A model generated the notes under the pieces. That model was not told where the DNA came from, searched no databases, and worked only from the letters and a program-made list of their open reading frames with translations. From DATLGB01 sp964242305 (GTDB lineage: Bacteria; Actinomycetota; Thermoleophilia; Solirubrobacterales; Solirubrobacteraceae), in NCBI GenBank assembly GCA_964242305.1, contig CAXTBB010000026.1, positions 1-64,000 on the forward strand: 64,000 nucleotides of DNA. Reading direction: 5' to 3'. The position numbers and the translations under genes are program-made. Positions within the stretch are counted from its first letter, which is position 1; the number at the start of each line of letters is the position of its first letter. Positions 30,952-40,071 of the stretch are shown here, in pieces.

Positions 30952-31980
30952 GTGATCGCGCCAGCCGATTGGCTCGGCGCCATGGTGGAGGTCGAAGCGG
31001 CGATCGCCCGGGTGTTCGGGGGTCCGGCCGCCGGTGAGGCGGTGGCCGCGGCCGAGCTCGATGCCGACGCGATCCTCGCTGCGGGGGAACGGCACGCCAC
31101 ACCGGTCGTGCCGCTGGTCGAGGCGCTGCGCGCGCAGGCCGGTGAGCACGCCGGCGCCGTGCACGTCGGGACCACCTCGCAGGACGTGCTCGACACGGCC
31201 GCGATGCTCGTCGCGTCGCGCGCGCGGGTGACGATCCTCGCCAGCGCGCGCGAGGCCGCCGACGCGTGCGCCGCGCTGGCCGCGGAGCACCGCACGACGC
31301 CGATCCGGGCACGCACCCTGCTGCAGGCCGCGCTTCCCACCTCCTTCGGGCTGAAGGCGGCGGTCTGGATGACCGGCATCGACACGGCGGCGACGATGCT
31401 CGCCCGCGCGGAGCTGCCGATCCAGCTCGCGGGGCCGGTCGGTCACGGCGACCCGGCCCTGACCGAAGCGGTCGGCGCCGCTCTGGGACTGCCGGTTCGT
31501 CCGGTGCCCTGGCAGGCGGACCGCACCCCGATCGCGCACCTCGCCGCGGCCCTGGGCACTCTGGCCGGCGCGCTGGCCAAGCCGTGCCGTGACGTCGTCC
31601 TGCTCAGCCAGACCGAGGTCGCCGAAGTGGCGAAGGCGGAAGGTGGCGCGTCGTCGGCGATGCCGCACAAGCGCAACCCCGCGGCAGCGGTCGGAGCGCT
31701 GGCCGCCGCGCATCGGACGCCCGCGCTCGTCAGCTCGCTGCTCGCCGGCATGGCGGGCGAGCACGAGCGGGCCGCCGGTGCGTGGCAGGCCGAGCAGCCG
31801 GTGCTCTCCGCCCTGCTCGACGCGACCGCGACCACCGCCCGGCTGGCGGCACGCAGCCTCGGCGGCCTGAGGATCGACCGCGTCCGCATGGCGGCCACCG
31901 CCGGTGAGGCGGCGGACCTCGGGAGCGCGGAGATCTACATCGACCGCGCTCTGCGAGCGCACCAGGAGGCCTGGGCATGA
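30952..31980 (+). CDS. pcaB: 3-carboxy-cis,cis-muconate cycloisomerase-like (fumarase/aspartase superfamily), N-terminus short
   Basis: The superfamily signature GGASSAMPHKRNPAAAVGAL is present near residue 230, with VGTTSQDVLDTAAMLVASRA and TLLQAALPTSFGLKAAVWMT earlier and IQLAGPVGHGDPALTEAVGA between. The neighbouring pcaC-like gene, overlapping by ATGA, supports assignment to protocatechuate degradation, where this enzyme cycloisomerises 3-carboxymuconate to 4-carboxymuconolactone. The protein starts abruptly at GTG (VIAPADWLGAMVEVEAAIAR), lacking roughly the first 25 residues of relatives; no in-frame better start exists. It may be truncated or the start region may be misassembled close to the gap. 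Confidence 0.72.
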   Translation: MIAPADWLGAMVEVEAAIARVFGGPAAGEAVAAAELDADAILAAGERHATPVVPLVEALRAQAGEHAGAVHVGTTSQDVLDTAAMLVASRARVTILASAREAADACAALAAEHRTTPIRARTLLQAALPTSFGLKAAVWMTGIDTAATMLARAELPIQLAGPVGHGDPALTEAVGAALGLPVRPVPWQADRTPIAHLAAALGTLAGALAKPCRDVVLLSQTEVAEVAKAEGGASSAMPHKRNPAAAVGALAAAHRTPALVSSLLAGMAGEHERAAGAWQAEQPVLSALLDATATTARLAARSLGGLRIDRVRMAATAGEAADLGSAEIYIDRALRAHQEAWA

Positions 31981-32372
31981 CCGATGACGAACGCCGGGAC
32001 GCCGGCATGCGGGTGCGCCGCGAGGTGCTGGGCGACGCGCACGTCGATCGCGCGGTGGCCGCGACCACCGACCTGACGCGTGACTTCCAGGACTTCATCA
32101 CCCGCACCGCCTGGGGGACCGTCTGGACCCGCGAGCAGCTCGACCGGCGGACGCGCTCGTGCATCACGCTCGCGGTCACCTGCGCGCTCGGTCGCGACGG
32201 GGAGCTCGCCCTCCATGTGCGAGGAGCCGTCAACAACGGGCTCACGCACGCCGAGATCGCCGAGGTGCTCCTCCACACCTCGATCTACGCCGGAGTCCCG
32301 GCGGCGAACCACGCCCTGAAGATCGCCGCGGGCGTCCTCGACGAGATGGCGGGGTCGGAAGAAACGCAGTGA
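31977..32372 (+). CDS. pcaC: 4-carboxymuconolactone decarboxylase
   Basis: 131 residues, the usual size of a stand-alone carboxymuconolactone decarboxylase. Conserved elements: FQDFITRTAWGTVWTREQLD, RTRSCITLAVTCALGRDGEL, ALHVRGAVNNGLTHAEIAEV, LLHTSIYAGVPAANHALKIA. It converts 4-carboxymuconolactone to beta-ketoadipate enol-lactone. The start overlaps the pcaB-like stop (ATGA), so the two consecutive pathway steps are co-translated. No pcaD, pcaH or pcaG is present in the window. The 127 bp to the next stop codon hold nothing recognisable. Confidence 0.88.
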   Translation: MTDDERRDAGMRVRREVLGDAHVDRAVAATTDLTRDFQDFITRTAWGTVWTREQLDRRTRSCITLAVTCALGRDGELALHVRGAVNNGLTHAEIAEVLLHTSIYAGVPAANHALKIAAGVLDEMAGSEETQ

Positions 32373-32499
32373 GCGAGGGCGCAGCGGGCTGAGCGTCTTC
32401 GCGGCGCCCAGCGGTCACGGACGGCGGCGGCAACCGGGCGAACGACAACGCCGGGGGAGACTGCTCGCCCACCTTCGCCTGCTGAGCGCCCCGGTGGGG

Positions 32500-34764
32500 T
32501 CAGCCGAACGTGGTCATCGGCTCAGCGACGCGGGCACGCAGGAAGACCTCGAAGTCAGGTCCCGGCAGCGGGCGCGAGCAGTGGTAGCCCTGGATGAGAT
32601 CGCAGTCGAGCTCGACGAGCTGCCGCCAGGTCGACTCGTCCTCGACGCCCTCGGCGATGACCTTCAGGCCGAGACCGTGTGCGAGGCCGATGGTGGAGCC
32701 GACGATCGCCGCGTCGGCTGGATCGGCGCGCATGCTTCCGACGAAGGACCGGTCGATCTTGACCTCCGTCACCGGCAGCGCCTTCAGGTGGGTCAGCGAC
32801 GAGAACCCGGTCCCGAAGTCGTCGAGCGACACGCCGACGCCGAGCTTGCGGAGCGCCGCGAGGATCACGTCGGCGCGTTCCGGGTCGAGCAGCACCGACG
32901 TCTCGGTCACCTCGATCACCAGTGCGGTGGCCGGAAGTCCGTGCCGGTCCAGGGCGGCCGCGACTTCAGCCGGGAAGCCGGCGTCGAGCAGGTCCGGCGC
33001 CGTCGCGTTCACGGCGACATGCAGCGGGAACCCCCCGTCGTGCCAGCGCCGGCACTCGCCTAGTGCGCTGTTGAGCACCCACCGCGTGAGCTCGCGGCTG
33101 AGCCCGGCACGGTCGAGCAACGGGACGAACCGATCCGGCGGGAGCAGTCCGTGGACCGGATGACGCCAACGCACGAGCGCCTCGGCGCCCGCCACACGTC
33201 GGCAGCCGGCCCACACCTTGGCCTGGAAGTGGAGCTCGAGCTGGTCGAGTTCCATCGCCTCGGGCAGCGCCGAGACCAGCGCCAGGTTCTCCCGCGAGTG
33301 CGTGTTGCGCGACCCCTCGTAGACCTGGTGACCGGTCCGTGCGGCCTTCGCCTCGTACATGGCGATGTCCGCACGTTGCATCAGCTCGGTGGTGTCGGAT
33401 CCGTGGTCCGGGCACAGCGCGATCCCCACGCTGCCGGACACGGTCAGCTGGAGACCGCTGATCTCGAACGGCTTCAGGAGCTGGGCGTTGAGGCGTTTCG
33501 CAGCTTCGACCGCGAGCGCCTCGTCACACGGGCTGAGGATCAGACCGAACTCGTCCCCACCGAGGCGGGCCAGGAGGTCGGTGCTGCGCAGCTGACGCAC
33601 GAGCCGGGGCCCGAGGAGCCGGAGCAGGACGTCCCCGGCGTGATGACCGAGCGTGTCGTTGAGCTCCTTGAAGTGGTTGAGGTCGACGATCATCAGCGCC
33701 ATCGCAGCGCCGGACGCCTTCGACGCTGCGATGGCCTCGTCCGCGTGCTGGACGAAGGCTCGGCGGTTCGGCAGCGACGTGAGATCGTCGGTGATCGCCT
33801 GCTTGCGCGACTCGGCCAGCGACCGGACGTCTTTGAAGGTCAGTGCCGTTCGCGCGAAGGCGAGCAGGATCGTGATCGCGGCCAGGACGATGGCGGCGCC
33901 ACCGACGGGTTCGAAGTGGTCGTAGACCAGGAGGCCGACCGAGCCGATCGCGCACGCCGCGGGAACGATCAGGATCGACCACCCGTGGATGCGTGGCGGG
34001 GGCGGGTCGGAGCGCGGCTGTCCGGTGGCCACGCCGATGAGACCGACCCCGGACATGTAGAAGACGTTGGCCACCAGGCTCGACTCGGCCGAACCGGCGG
34101 CGACCGACTGCAGGTAGATGGTGTCTCCCACCGCGAGCGTCGCGAAGCCGATCCCGAGACACCACCATGCGGGGCTGAGTCGCCAGCCGCTCAACGAGGC
34201 GATCCCGAAGATCAACGCGACGAGCAGCAGGTCGCCGACGGGGTAGGCGAGGTTGGTCACGACCGCGGCGGCGCTGCCCGACGCCGCCTCGAGGATGGGC
34301 GGGACGACGAACGCCGCGCCGATCGTCGCCACGCCCAGGCCCGCGATCAGACCGTCGAGCCACACCCCGGCCTGGATCGTCTGCCCGCGGCTGCGGGCGA
34401 GCCGCGTCAACCCGACGTAGCTGGCCGGATAGAGCGAGAGCCAGAGCACATCGCAAATCGACGGGATCGGCGGATCGGTCAGGTTCTCGGCCCAGAGCGA
34501 CCAGAGGAGGTTGCCCGCCGCATAGAGGCACAGCCCGACCGCGAGCACCGTCCACGACCCCCGGGCCTGACGCACCGTGACGGCACGCGTGATGGCGAGC
34601 GCACCGACGAGGACGTACACCGTCACCGGCGCCCAGTCGCGCATCACGACCCGCATGTCCTCGCCGCCCCACCCGAACGTCGGGACGAGGCTGACCACGA
34701 TGATGGTGCCGATCAGCCCGAGGACCGCCCGCAGTGCCAGCGGCTGGGTGATGGACGACATCAT
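32500..34764 (-). CDS. Membrane GGDEF-EAL protein (c-di-GMP turnover)
   Basis: About 754 residues from paired ATGs at 34764/34761. Nine or ten membrane segments fill the first 310 residues (AVLGLIGTIIVVSLVPTFGW, VYVLVGALAITRAVTV, WTVLAVGLCLYAAGNLLWSL, LIAGLGVATIGAAFVVPPIL, VANVFYMSGVGLIGVATG). A GGDEF domain follows: ITDDLTSLPNRRAF, LMIVDLNHFKELNDTLGHHA, LLARLGGDEFGLILSP. The EAL domain has GAEALVRWRHPVHGLLPPDR, HVAVNATAPDLL, VIEVTETSVLLD, SLDDFGTGFSSL, VKIDRSFV, VIAEGVEDE and QGYHCSRPLP. Both active sites look intact, so it could make and degrade c-di-GMP. The membrane part may sense a ligand. A much longer open frame upstream is antisense noise. Confidence 0.92.
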   Translation of the reverse strand: MMSSITQPLALRAVLGLIGTIIVVSLVPTFGWGGEDMRVVMRDWAPVTVYVLVGALAITRAVTVRQARGSWTVLAVGLCLYAAGNLLWSLWAENLTDPPIPSICDVLWLSLYPASYVGLTRLARSRGQTIQAGVWLDGLIAGLGVATIGAAFVVPPILEAASGSAAAVVTNLAYPVGDLLLVALIFGIASLSGWRLSPAWWCLGIGFATLAVGDTIYLQSVAAGSAESSLVANVFYMSGVGLIGVATGQPRSDPPPPRIHGWSILIVPAACAIGSVGLLVYDHFEPVGGAAIVLAAITILLAFARTALTFKDVRSLAESRKQAITDDLTSLPNRRAFVQHADEAIAASKASGAAMALMIVDLNHFKELNDTLGHHAGDVLLRLLGPRLVRQLRSTDLLARLGGDEFGLILSPCDEALAVEAAKRLNAQLLKPFEISGLQLTVSGSVGIALCPDHGSDTTELMQRADIAMYEAKAARTGHQVYEGSRNTHSRENLALVSALPEAMELDQLELHFQAKVWAGCRRVAGAEALVRWRHPVHGLLPPDRFVPLLDRAGLSRELTRWVLNSALGECRRWHDGGFPLHVAVNATAPDLLDAGFPAEVAAALDRHGLPATALVIEVTETSVLLDPERADVILAALRKLGVGVSLDDFGTGFSSLTHLKALPVTEVKIDRSFVGSMRADPADAAIVGSTIGLAHGLGLKVIAEGVEDESTWRQLVELDCDLIQGYHCSRPLPGPDFEVFLRARVAEPMTTFG

Positions 34765-34896
34765 TGACCATCGGCAGCCAAGCGCCTGAACGGGACTTTC
34801 CGGTCTGCGAGCGGACACCGCGCCGGGTTCCGACACCCAGGCGTGCGCGCCGGCGGTGCCGCCGGTCCCGCCCGTCCGATCTGCGAACATGCGTTC

Positions 34897-35205
34897 GTGT
34901 CGATCAAGGGCTCGTCCTACGCGAACTTCCGGCGCGCCCTGCTGGGCGGGAACATGCACATCATCGAGGCGGCGGCGGCCGAGCTGCAGGTGGTCCAACT
35001 CGAGGACGCGCTCCGGATCCTGGTGGTGATGGCGCGGTCGGCGGACCCGCGGTTCGACCGGGCGGCGGCGAAGTGGGTCGCGCGCGTGACCGCCGAGCGG
35101 CGGCTGGCCCTGACCGACAGCCGGCGGCTGCTCGGGCTGGTCGAGTGCCTGCCCGACGCGCCGGAGGCGCTCGAGCCGGTGCTGCGGCGCCTGTGCGCGC
35201 AGTAG
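34897..35205 (+). CDS. Hypothetical helical protein, 102 aa
   Basis: From GTG: SIKGSSYANFRRALLGGNMH, IIEAAAAELQVVQLEDALRI, LVVMARSADPRFDRAAAKWV, ARVTAERRLALTDSRRLLGL. All alpha-helical, no cysteines in conserved spacing, cytoplasmic. I have seen similar small proteins annotated hypothetical in this lineage. GTG 34843 would add 18 residues of low-complexity sequence; I prefer the shorter form. Confidence 0.6.
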   Translation: MSIKGSSYANFRRALLGGNMHIIEAAAAELQVVQLEDALRILVVMARSADPRFDRAAAKWVARVTAERRLALTDSRRLLGLVECLPDAPEALEPVLRRLCAQ

Positions 35206-35247
35206 GCGCGCCGCCGCGCCGCCGATCCGTTTAGCCTCCCGTAAGGG

Positions 35248-35544
35248 ATGAGCGTGTCGGGATGGGTGTTCATGGTCGGCTTCCGCGTAGTCGACGTGGT
35301 CCTGCTCTGCGGCTTCCTGTTCTGGTTCTTCTACCGCTTGCTCGACGACGAGGACTCCGACGACGACGACGAGCGCTGGGACCGCGACGACGAGCCGCAG
35401 CCCGAGCCGCCGCCGGCGCTCCCCGGCGCCGGCCCGTGGCCGAGGCGCCTGCGTGAGCACGGCGATCGGGACGCCCCGCGCACCCGAGGCCGCCGCGAGC
35501 GCACGGTGACCCACGTCACACGCGACACCGAACGCACGTTCTAG
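35248..35544 (+). CDS. Small single-pass membrane protein with acidic tail, 98 aa
   Basis: An ATG after a TAAGGG site. One membrane helix (VVDVVLLCGFLFWFFYRLL) is followed by an acidic run (DDEDSDDDDERWDRDDEPQP), a proline stretch and an Arg-rich end (RRLREHGDRDAPRTRGRRER). Function unknown. Confidence 0.6.
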   Translation: MSVSGWVFMVGFRVVDVVLLCGFLFWFFYRLLDDEDSDDDDERWDRDDEPQPEPPPALPGAGPWPRRLREHGDRDAPRTRGRRERTVTHVTRDTERTF

Positions 35545-35631
35545 CCTCGCCTGAGTCCTGAGCGGCCCTGGCGGCGCCGTGCCCGTGCCCGCCGCCTCGC
35601 TGCTCGAAGCGATCACGGAGGTCCCATCCCC

Positions 35632-36078
35632 ATGCTGTTCGAAGACCGCGCGCTGCGTGCGTGCCTGGCCGTGGCGGCGTCGTTCGTCGCCCTGATGTCG
35701 TCCCCGCTGGCCCCGACCGCCGGCGCTGCTGGTCCCGACGCGTTCTGCTCGAACCGATTGTGCACGAAGGACCGCCCGCACCGCCCGAGCTGCTGGCGCT
35801 TCGAGACGCGCGCGAACGTGTCCAAGTGCTTCGTCCGCCGCGCCGCCCGCCACTTCGGCGAGTCCCAGGACCAGGCGCTGGCGATCGCGTACCGGGAGTC
35901 GCGCCTGGACTACAAGCAGACCAACTCGAGCTCCGGCGCCGCCGGCCTGTTCCAGTTCATGCCGACCACGTGGGCGCACACGCCGTACGGGCACAAGTCG
36001 CCCTATCACCCGCGCTGGGCCGCCCTCGGCGCGATGTGGATGTGGGCCCACGGCGGGTCCTCGCACTGGTCCCTCTAG
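35632..36078 (+). CDS. Secreted lysozyme-like transglycosylase, 148 aa
   Basis: A signal peptide (ACLAVAASFVALMSSPLAPT to AGA, cleavage near residue 33) precedes a short domain with LAIAYRESRLDYKQTNSSSG, AAGLFQFMPTTWAHTPYGHK and MWMWAHGGSSHWSL. The glutamate in YRESRLD and the GLFQFMPTTW segment match the catalytic region of SLT/lysozyme-like folds. Expected to cleave peptidoglycan outside the membrane. Two Cys pairs near the N-terminus may form disulfides. Confidence 0.78.
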   Translation: MLFEDRALRACLAVAASFVALMSSPLAPTAGAAGPDAFCSNRLCTKDRPHRPSCWRFETRANVSKCFVRRAARHFGESQDQALAIAYRESRLDYKQTNSSSGAAGLFQFMPTTWAHTPYGHKSPYHPRWAALGAMWMWAHGGSSHWSL

Positions 36079-36090
36079 CCAAGGACTAAC

Positions 36091-37275
36091 TTGCGGCGCG
36101 TGAAAGCGGCGCTGCTCGCGATCTCGCTGTTCGCGACCGGCGTCGTGGGGACGGCCGCCGCCCAGGCCCCTGGACCGCTCGCCCTGCTGGCGAGCACGAA
36201 GCAGGCCGGCCGGATCGCGCTCACGCTGGCCGGCCCGCCCGCGGCCCAGCTGGACGTCGCCGAGGGCGACCGCGCCGTCGGGCACGTGACGCTCGACGCG
36301 ACCGGCGCCGGGGCGATCGCCGAGGCCGGGACGTGGTCGTGCGCGACGCGCGACCGCGTCTTCACCGCCCAGGGGACGGCGCCCGACGGGACGCCGCTCA
36401 CCGCCGTCACCCAGGTCCGCACGCCCAGCTGCGCGCATCGCTACGTCCTGCGCGTGAAGCCGAAGCGGCCTCGCGTCGGCAGACCCACCACCGTGACGCT
36501 GCGCGACCGCTTCCGCCTGCCGCTCGACGGCCGCGTGTGCGCGCGCGGGCCCGCTCACGCCAAGCGCTGCGCAGAGGTCCACGGTCACCGGGCCCGGCTG
36601 CGCCTCCCGCGCACCGGCCGCTGGCGCGTCACCTACGCCAACGCGCGCGAGACCCTGACCGTCCGCCGCCGGCCCGGGCACCTGCGCCTGCTCGCCACGG
36701 GCGACTCGATGATCCAGATCGTCGACGGCTTCCTCAAGCAGCGCCTCGCCCCCGAGCGCGTCGGCGTCCGCTCCGACGCGCGCATCTCGACCGGCCTGAG
36801 CAAGCCCCAGCTGCTCAACTGGCCGGCGCACGCGCGCAAGCAGGTCGCGAGCTATCACCCCGACCTGACCATCGTCTTCATCGGCGCCAACGACGGCTAC
36901 CCGTTCGGGACCACGCCGTGCTGCGGGAGGGCCTGGCAGCGCCGCTACGCCAAGGTGGCCAGCGGGATGATGCGCACCTACGAGCGCGGCGGCGCCGGGA
37001 CCGTCTTCTGGTGCCTGCTGCCCGCACCGCGCGGCGCGCAGTTCCGCCGCGTGTTCGTGGCGGTCAACCGGGCGCTGCGCAAGGCCGCCCGCCGCCACCG
37101 CGGCACGGTCCACCTGGTCGACCTCCCGCACACGTTCACGCCCGGCTACCGCTTCCGCCGCAGCATCGACGGCAGGGTGGTTCGCCAGGACGACGGCGTC
37201 CACCTCAACGTGGCCGGCGCGTCCATCGGCGCGAACGTGATGATCCGGGCGCTGCGCGCGGCCGGCTCGCTGTGA
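36091..37275 (+). CDS. Secreted SGNH-hydrolase-like protein 1
   Basis: 394 residues from TTG with AAGGA five bases before; GTG 36100 is alternative. A signal peptide (VKAALLAISLFATGVVGTAA) and two beta-rich modules (about 30-195) precede the SGNH domain: block I LLATGDSMIQIVDGF with Ser206, block III IVFIGANDGYPFG, and the C-terminal Asp/His in RQDDGVHLNVAGASIG. SGNH proteins next to MBOAT genes transfer or remove acetyl groups on extracellular glycans (compare alginate AlgJ/AlgX). The next gene overlaps (GTGA). Confidence 0.82.
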   Translation: MRRVKAALLAISLFATGVVGTAAAQAPGPLALLASTKQAGRIALTLAGPPAAQLDVAEGDRAVGHVTLDATGAGAIAEAGTWSCATRDRVFTAQGTAPDGTPLTAVTQVRTPSCAHRYVLRVKPKRPRVGRPTTVTLRDRFRLPLDGRVCARGPAHAKRCAEVHGHRARLRLPRTGRWRVTYANARETLTVRRRPGHLRLLATGDSMIQIVDGFLKQRLAPERVGVRSDARISTGLSKPQLLNWPAHARKQVASYHPDLTIVFIGANDGYPFGTTPCCGRAWQRRYAKVASGMMRTYERGGAGTVFWCLLPAPRGAQFRRVFVAVNRALRKAARRHRGTVHLVDLPHTFTPGYRFRRSIDGRVVRQDDGVHLNVAGASIGANVMIRALRAAGSL

Positions 37276-38657
37276 TCTTCCCGACCGTCCAGTTCGCGGT
37301 CTTCTTCCCGCTCATCCTGGGCGCGTCGTGGTTGCTGATGCCGCACCCGCGGATCTGGAAGCCGTTCATGATCGTCGCCAGCTACGCGTTCTACGGCGCC
37401 GCCGGCGCGAAATTCTGCCTGCTGCTGGGCGGGATCACGATCTGGAACCAGCTCGCCGCGCAGGCCATCCAGCGCTTCCCGAATCGCAGGAAGGCGATCG
37501 TCACGCTCGCGGTCGCCGGGGACCTCGCCGTCCTGGGCGTCTTCAAGTACTACGGCTTCTTCGCGACCCAGATCAACGACGTCCTCGCGGACTTCGGCCT
37601 CGGGCTGAGCGCGCCGCTGGTCGCGCTGGCGATCCCGCTCGGCGTCTCCTTCTTCACCTTCCAGGCGATCTCGTACACGGTCGACGTCTACCGCGGCGAG
37701 ATCGAGCCGGCGAGCTTCGTCGACGCCACCCTGTACCTGAGCTTCTTCCCGCACGTGGTGGCCGGCCCGATCGTGCGCGCGAAGGAGTTCCTGCCCCAGC
37801 TGGCCACGCCGCGCGACCCGCGGGACGTCCCCGTCGGTGCCGCCGTCGGGCTGATCGCGCTCGGGCTGATCAAGAAGGTCGCGATCGCGGACTTCCTCGC
37901 GCGCGAGGTCGTCGACCCCGTCTTCGCCGTCCCGCAGGCCTACCACGCGCCGGACGTCCTGCTCGCCTCCTACGCCTACGCGGCCCAGATCTTCTGCGAC
38001 TTCAGCGGCTACACGGACATCGCCATCGGCATCGCGCTGCTGTGCGGCTTCGTCTTCCCGCAGAACTTCGACCGCCCGTATGCGAGCACCGGCTTCCAGA
38101 TGTTCTGGCGTCGCTGGCACATGACCCTGAGCCGCTTCCTGCGCGACTTCCTCTACATCCCGCTCGGCGGCAACCGCAAGGGCAAGCTGCTCACGTACCG
38201 CAACCTGATGCTGACGATGATCCTCGGCGGCCTCTGGCACGGGGCGGCGTGGACGTTCGTGCTGTGGGGGACGCTGCACGGGGCGGGGCTCGCGGGGGAG
38301 CGGCTGCTCGGCGGCCGGGTGAAGGCGCCGGCGGCGGTGAAGTGGTTCGTCACCTTCCACCTGGTCGTGCTCGGCTGGATCCTGTTCCGCTCGCCGAGCC
38401 TGGGTATCGCGGGTGACTACCTCCGCCAGTTCGGGGACTTCGGCGCTGCGACACTGTGGACCGTGCCCGTCGTCGCCGCGATCGCCGTCGTGATCGGCCT
38501 GCAGCTCGTGCCGCGCGGCGCGATCGAGACCGTGCGCCTGCGCCTCGAGGCCGCCCCGCCGGTCGCCCTCGGGCTCGCCCTCGCGGTCGTGGTCATGGTC
38601 GTCGCCGCCACCGTCCCGTCCCAGGGCGTCCCGCCCTTCATCTACTTCCAGTTCTAG
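37272..38657 (+). CDS. MBOAT family O-acyltransferase (AlgI-like)
   Basis: 461 residues with about ten or eleven membrane helices. MBOAT features: FKYYGFFATQIND, IPLGVSFFTFQAISYTVDVY, LSFFPHVVAGPIVRAKEFLP, FCDFSGYTDIAIGIALLCGF, FPQNFDRPYASTGFQMFWRR, WHMTLSRFLRDFLYIPLGGN, and GGLWHGAAWTFVLWGTLHG with the invariant His323. Such proteins move acetyl groups across the membrane for polysaccharide O-acetylation. It is translationally coupled to SGNH protein 1 and followed 8 bp later by SGNH protein 2, which should be its extracytoplasmic partners. Confidence 0.93.
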   Translation: MIFPTVQFAVFFPLILGASWLLMPHPRIWKPFMIVASYAFYGAAGAKFCLLLGGITIWNQLAAQAIQRFPNRRKAIVTLAVAGDLAVLGVFKYYGFFATQINDVLADFGLGLSAPLVALAIPLGVSFFTFQAISYTVDVYRGEIEPASFVDATLYLSFFPHVVAGPIVRAKEFLPQLATPRDPRDVPVGAAVGLIALGLIKKVAIADFLAREVVDPVFAVPQAYHAPDVLLASYAYAAQIFCDFSGYTDIAIGIALLCGFVFPQNFDRPYASTGFQMFWRRWHMTLSRFLRDFLYIPLGGNRKGKLLTYRNLMLTMILGGLWHGAAWTFVLWGTLHGAGLAGERLLGGRVKAPAAVKWFVTFHLVVLGWILFRSPSLGIAGDYLRQFGDFGAATLWTVPVVAAIAVVIGLQLVPRGAIETVRLRLEAAPPVALGLALAVVVMVVAATVPSQGVPPFIYFQF

Positions 38658-38665
38658 TGGTCCAC

Positions 38666-39670
38666 ATGAGCAACGACATCATCCCGCCGATCTCGCCGCG
38701 GACGCGCCGCCGGGGCGCGCGCGAGGCGTTCGTGGTCATCGCGGTCGCCGCCGTCGTGCTCGTCCTCGCCCAGGGCCCGAGCATCAAGCGCACGGGGCAG
38801 CGGCTGGACCCCGGGCCGATCCGGTCCGTCGTGCTCGCGGTGGGCCGGCCGGCGGCGGCGGTCGCCAACCGGCTGCCGTTCGCCGACGCTGCCCACGACC
38901 TCACCGCCGGCCTCTCGCCCGACGGGGACCTGACGGGGACGGAGAACGGGTTCGCCGCCACCAAGAACGTGCAGGGCGTCGCACCGGTCACCCCCGACGC
39001 GTTCGGCCCATCCGACCTCGGACCCGCGAAGGCGCCCGACCGCGGCCTGCGCACCCTGCTGGTGACGGGCGACTCGATGTCCCAGCCGCTGGACGCGATC
39101 CTCGCCCGGCGGCTGTCGGGCGGCGAGGCGACGCAGGTCATCCGCGACCCGCACATCGGCACCGGCATCTCCAAGCCCGACCTGCTCGACTGGGGCCGGC
39201 TGTCGGTCCGCCAGGTCGGCCGGGACAAGCCGGACGCGGTGGTCGTCTTCATCGGCGCCAACGAGGGCTTCCCGATCGACGACATCCCGTGCTGCGGGGT
39301 CAAGTACGCCGCCGCCTACGCGACCCGCGCGCGGACGATGATGAACACCTACCGCCGCGCGGGGACCGGCCGCGTCTACTGGCTCACGCTGCCGCTCCCG
39401 CGCGACGGCGACCGCCAGCGGGTCGCCCGCACCGTCAACGCCGCCGTGCGCGCGGCGGCGGCCGCCTACCGCGCCCAGGTCCGCGTCCTGGACCTGACCA
39501 CTCTGTTCACGCCCGGCGGGCGCTTCCGCGACTCGATGGCCGTCGACGGCAAGCCGACGCTCGTGCGCGAGGCGGACGGCATCCACCTCAACGAGGCCGG
39601 CTCAGAGCTGGCGGCGAGCGTCGTCCAGCGGGCGCTGGCCGAGGACTTCGAGGACGTCCCGCAGAACTAG
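38666..39670 (+). CDS. Membrane-anchored SGNH-hydrolase-like protein 2
   Basis: 334 residues. A membrane anchor near the N-terminus (AFVVIAVAAVVLVLAQGPSI) and a linker region precede an SGNH domain: LLVTGDSMSQPLDAI with Ser137, VVFIGANEGFPIDD, and VREADGIHLNEAGSELAAS for the Asp/His pair. Closely related to protein 1, including ISKPDLLDWGRLSV against LSKPQLLNWPAHAR and a shared DIPCCG/TPCCG motif. An O-acetyltransferase or esterase acting on cell-surface glycan is likely. Its TAG stop shares the CTAG with the convergent gene. Confidence 0.82.
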   Translation: MSNDIIPPISPRTRRRGAREAFVVIAVAAVVLVLAQGPSIKRTGQRLDPGPIRSVVLAVGRPAAAVANRLPFADAAHDLTAGLSPDGDLTGTENGFAATKNVQGVAPVTPDAFGPSDLGPAKAPDRGLRTLLVTGDSMSQPLDAILARRLSGGEATQVIRDPHIGTGISKPDLLDWGRLSVRQVGRDKPDAVVVFIGANEGFPIDDIPCCGVKYAAAYATRARTMMNTYRRAGTGRVYWLTLPLPRDGDRQRVARTVNAAVRAAAAAYRAQVRVLDLTTLFTPGGRFRDSMAVDGKPTLVREADGIHLNEAGSELAASVVQRALAEDFEDVPQN

Positions 39671-40047
39671 GTGTTCTGCGAGTAGGTGAACTTGACGGAC
39701 TTCCCGCCGTTCTTGCACGACGTCTTCGAGACGTACTGGCCGACGCCGTTGGACCGCTTCTCCGAGCACGAGTACCCCTTGACCTTCGCCGTGCACCGAC
39801 CGCCCTTGCCGTGCTTGTGACGGCACGTGTTGAACGCCTTCGTGAGGCTCTTGGCCTTGCCGCACGAGGTGCCGGAGGCGCTCAGCGAGGTGACGTAGGT
39901 CGCCCCGAGCGTGCTCGGCGTGGAGCCGCCCTTCTCTTTGGCCGACAGCGAGCAGGCCTTGCTGGCGGAGGCGACGGGACCGGCCGCCGTCGCCACGGAC
40001 GCGGCGGCGAGCACGAGCAGGCAGGACAGCAGGACGCGTCGAAGCAT
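39667..40047 (-). CDS. Small secreted cysteine-containing protein, 126 aa
   Basis: A signal peptide (MLRRVLLSCLLVLAAASVAT to ATA) is followed by a mature protein with six cysteines: KACSLSAKEKG, GTSCGKAKSLTKAFNTCRHK, GRCTAKVKGYSCSEKR and KTSCKNGGK. Three disulfides are plausible. Basic and Ser/Thr/Gly-rich. Similar secreted proteins of unknown function occur often in this lineage. Convergent with SGNH protein 2. Confidence 0.72.
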   Translation of the reverse strand: MLRRVLLSCLLVLAAASVATAAGPVASASKACSLSAKEKGGSTPSTLGATYVTSLSASGTSCGKAKSLTKAFNTCRHKHGKGGRCTAKVKGYSCSEKRSNGVGQYVSKTSCKNGGKSVKFTYSQNT

Positions 40048-40071
40048 GGGCGGAATGTAGTCGCGCTGTCG

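Noticed and set aside
33151..34767. Plus-strand 538-codon frame opposite the GGDEF-EAL gene
   Set aside because: Arg/Asp/His-rich antisense shadow; no domain and no ribosome-binding site.
34765..37203. Very long minus-strand open frame running upstream of the GGDEF-EAL gene
   Set aside because: Its extra 800 residues are Arg/Ala/Gly/Asp-rich antisense of the SGNH, lysozyme-like and small-protein genes; no membrane or domain pattern. The real gene starts at 34764.
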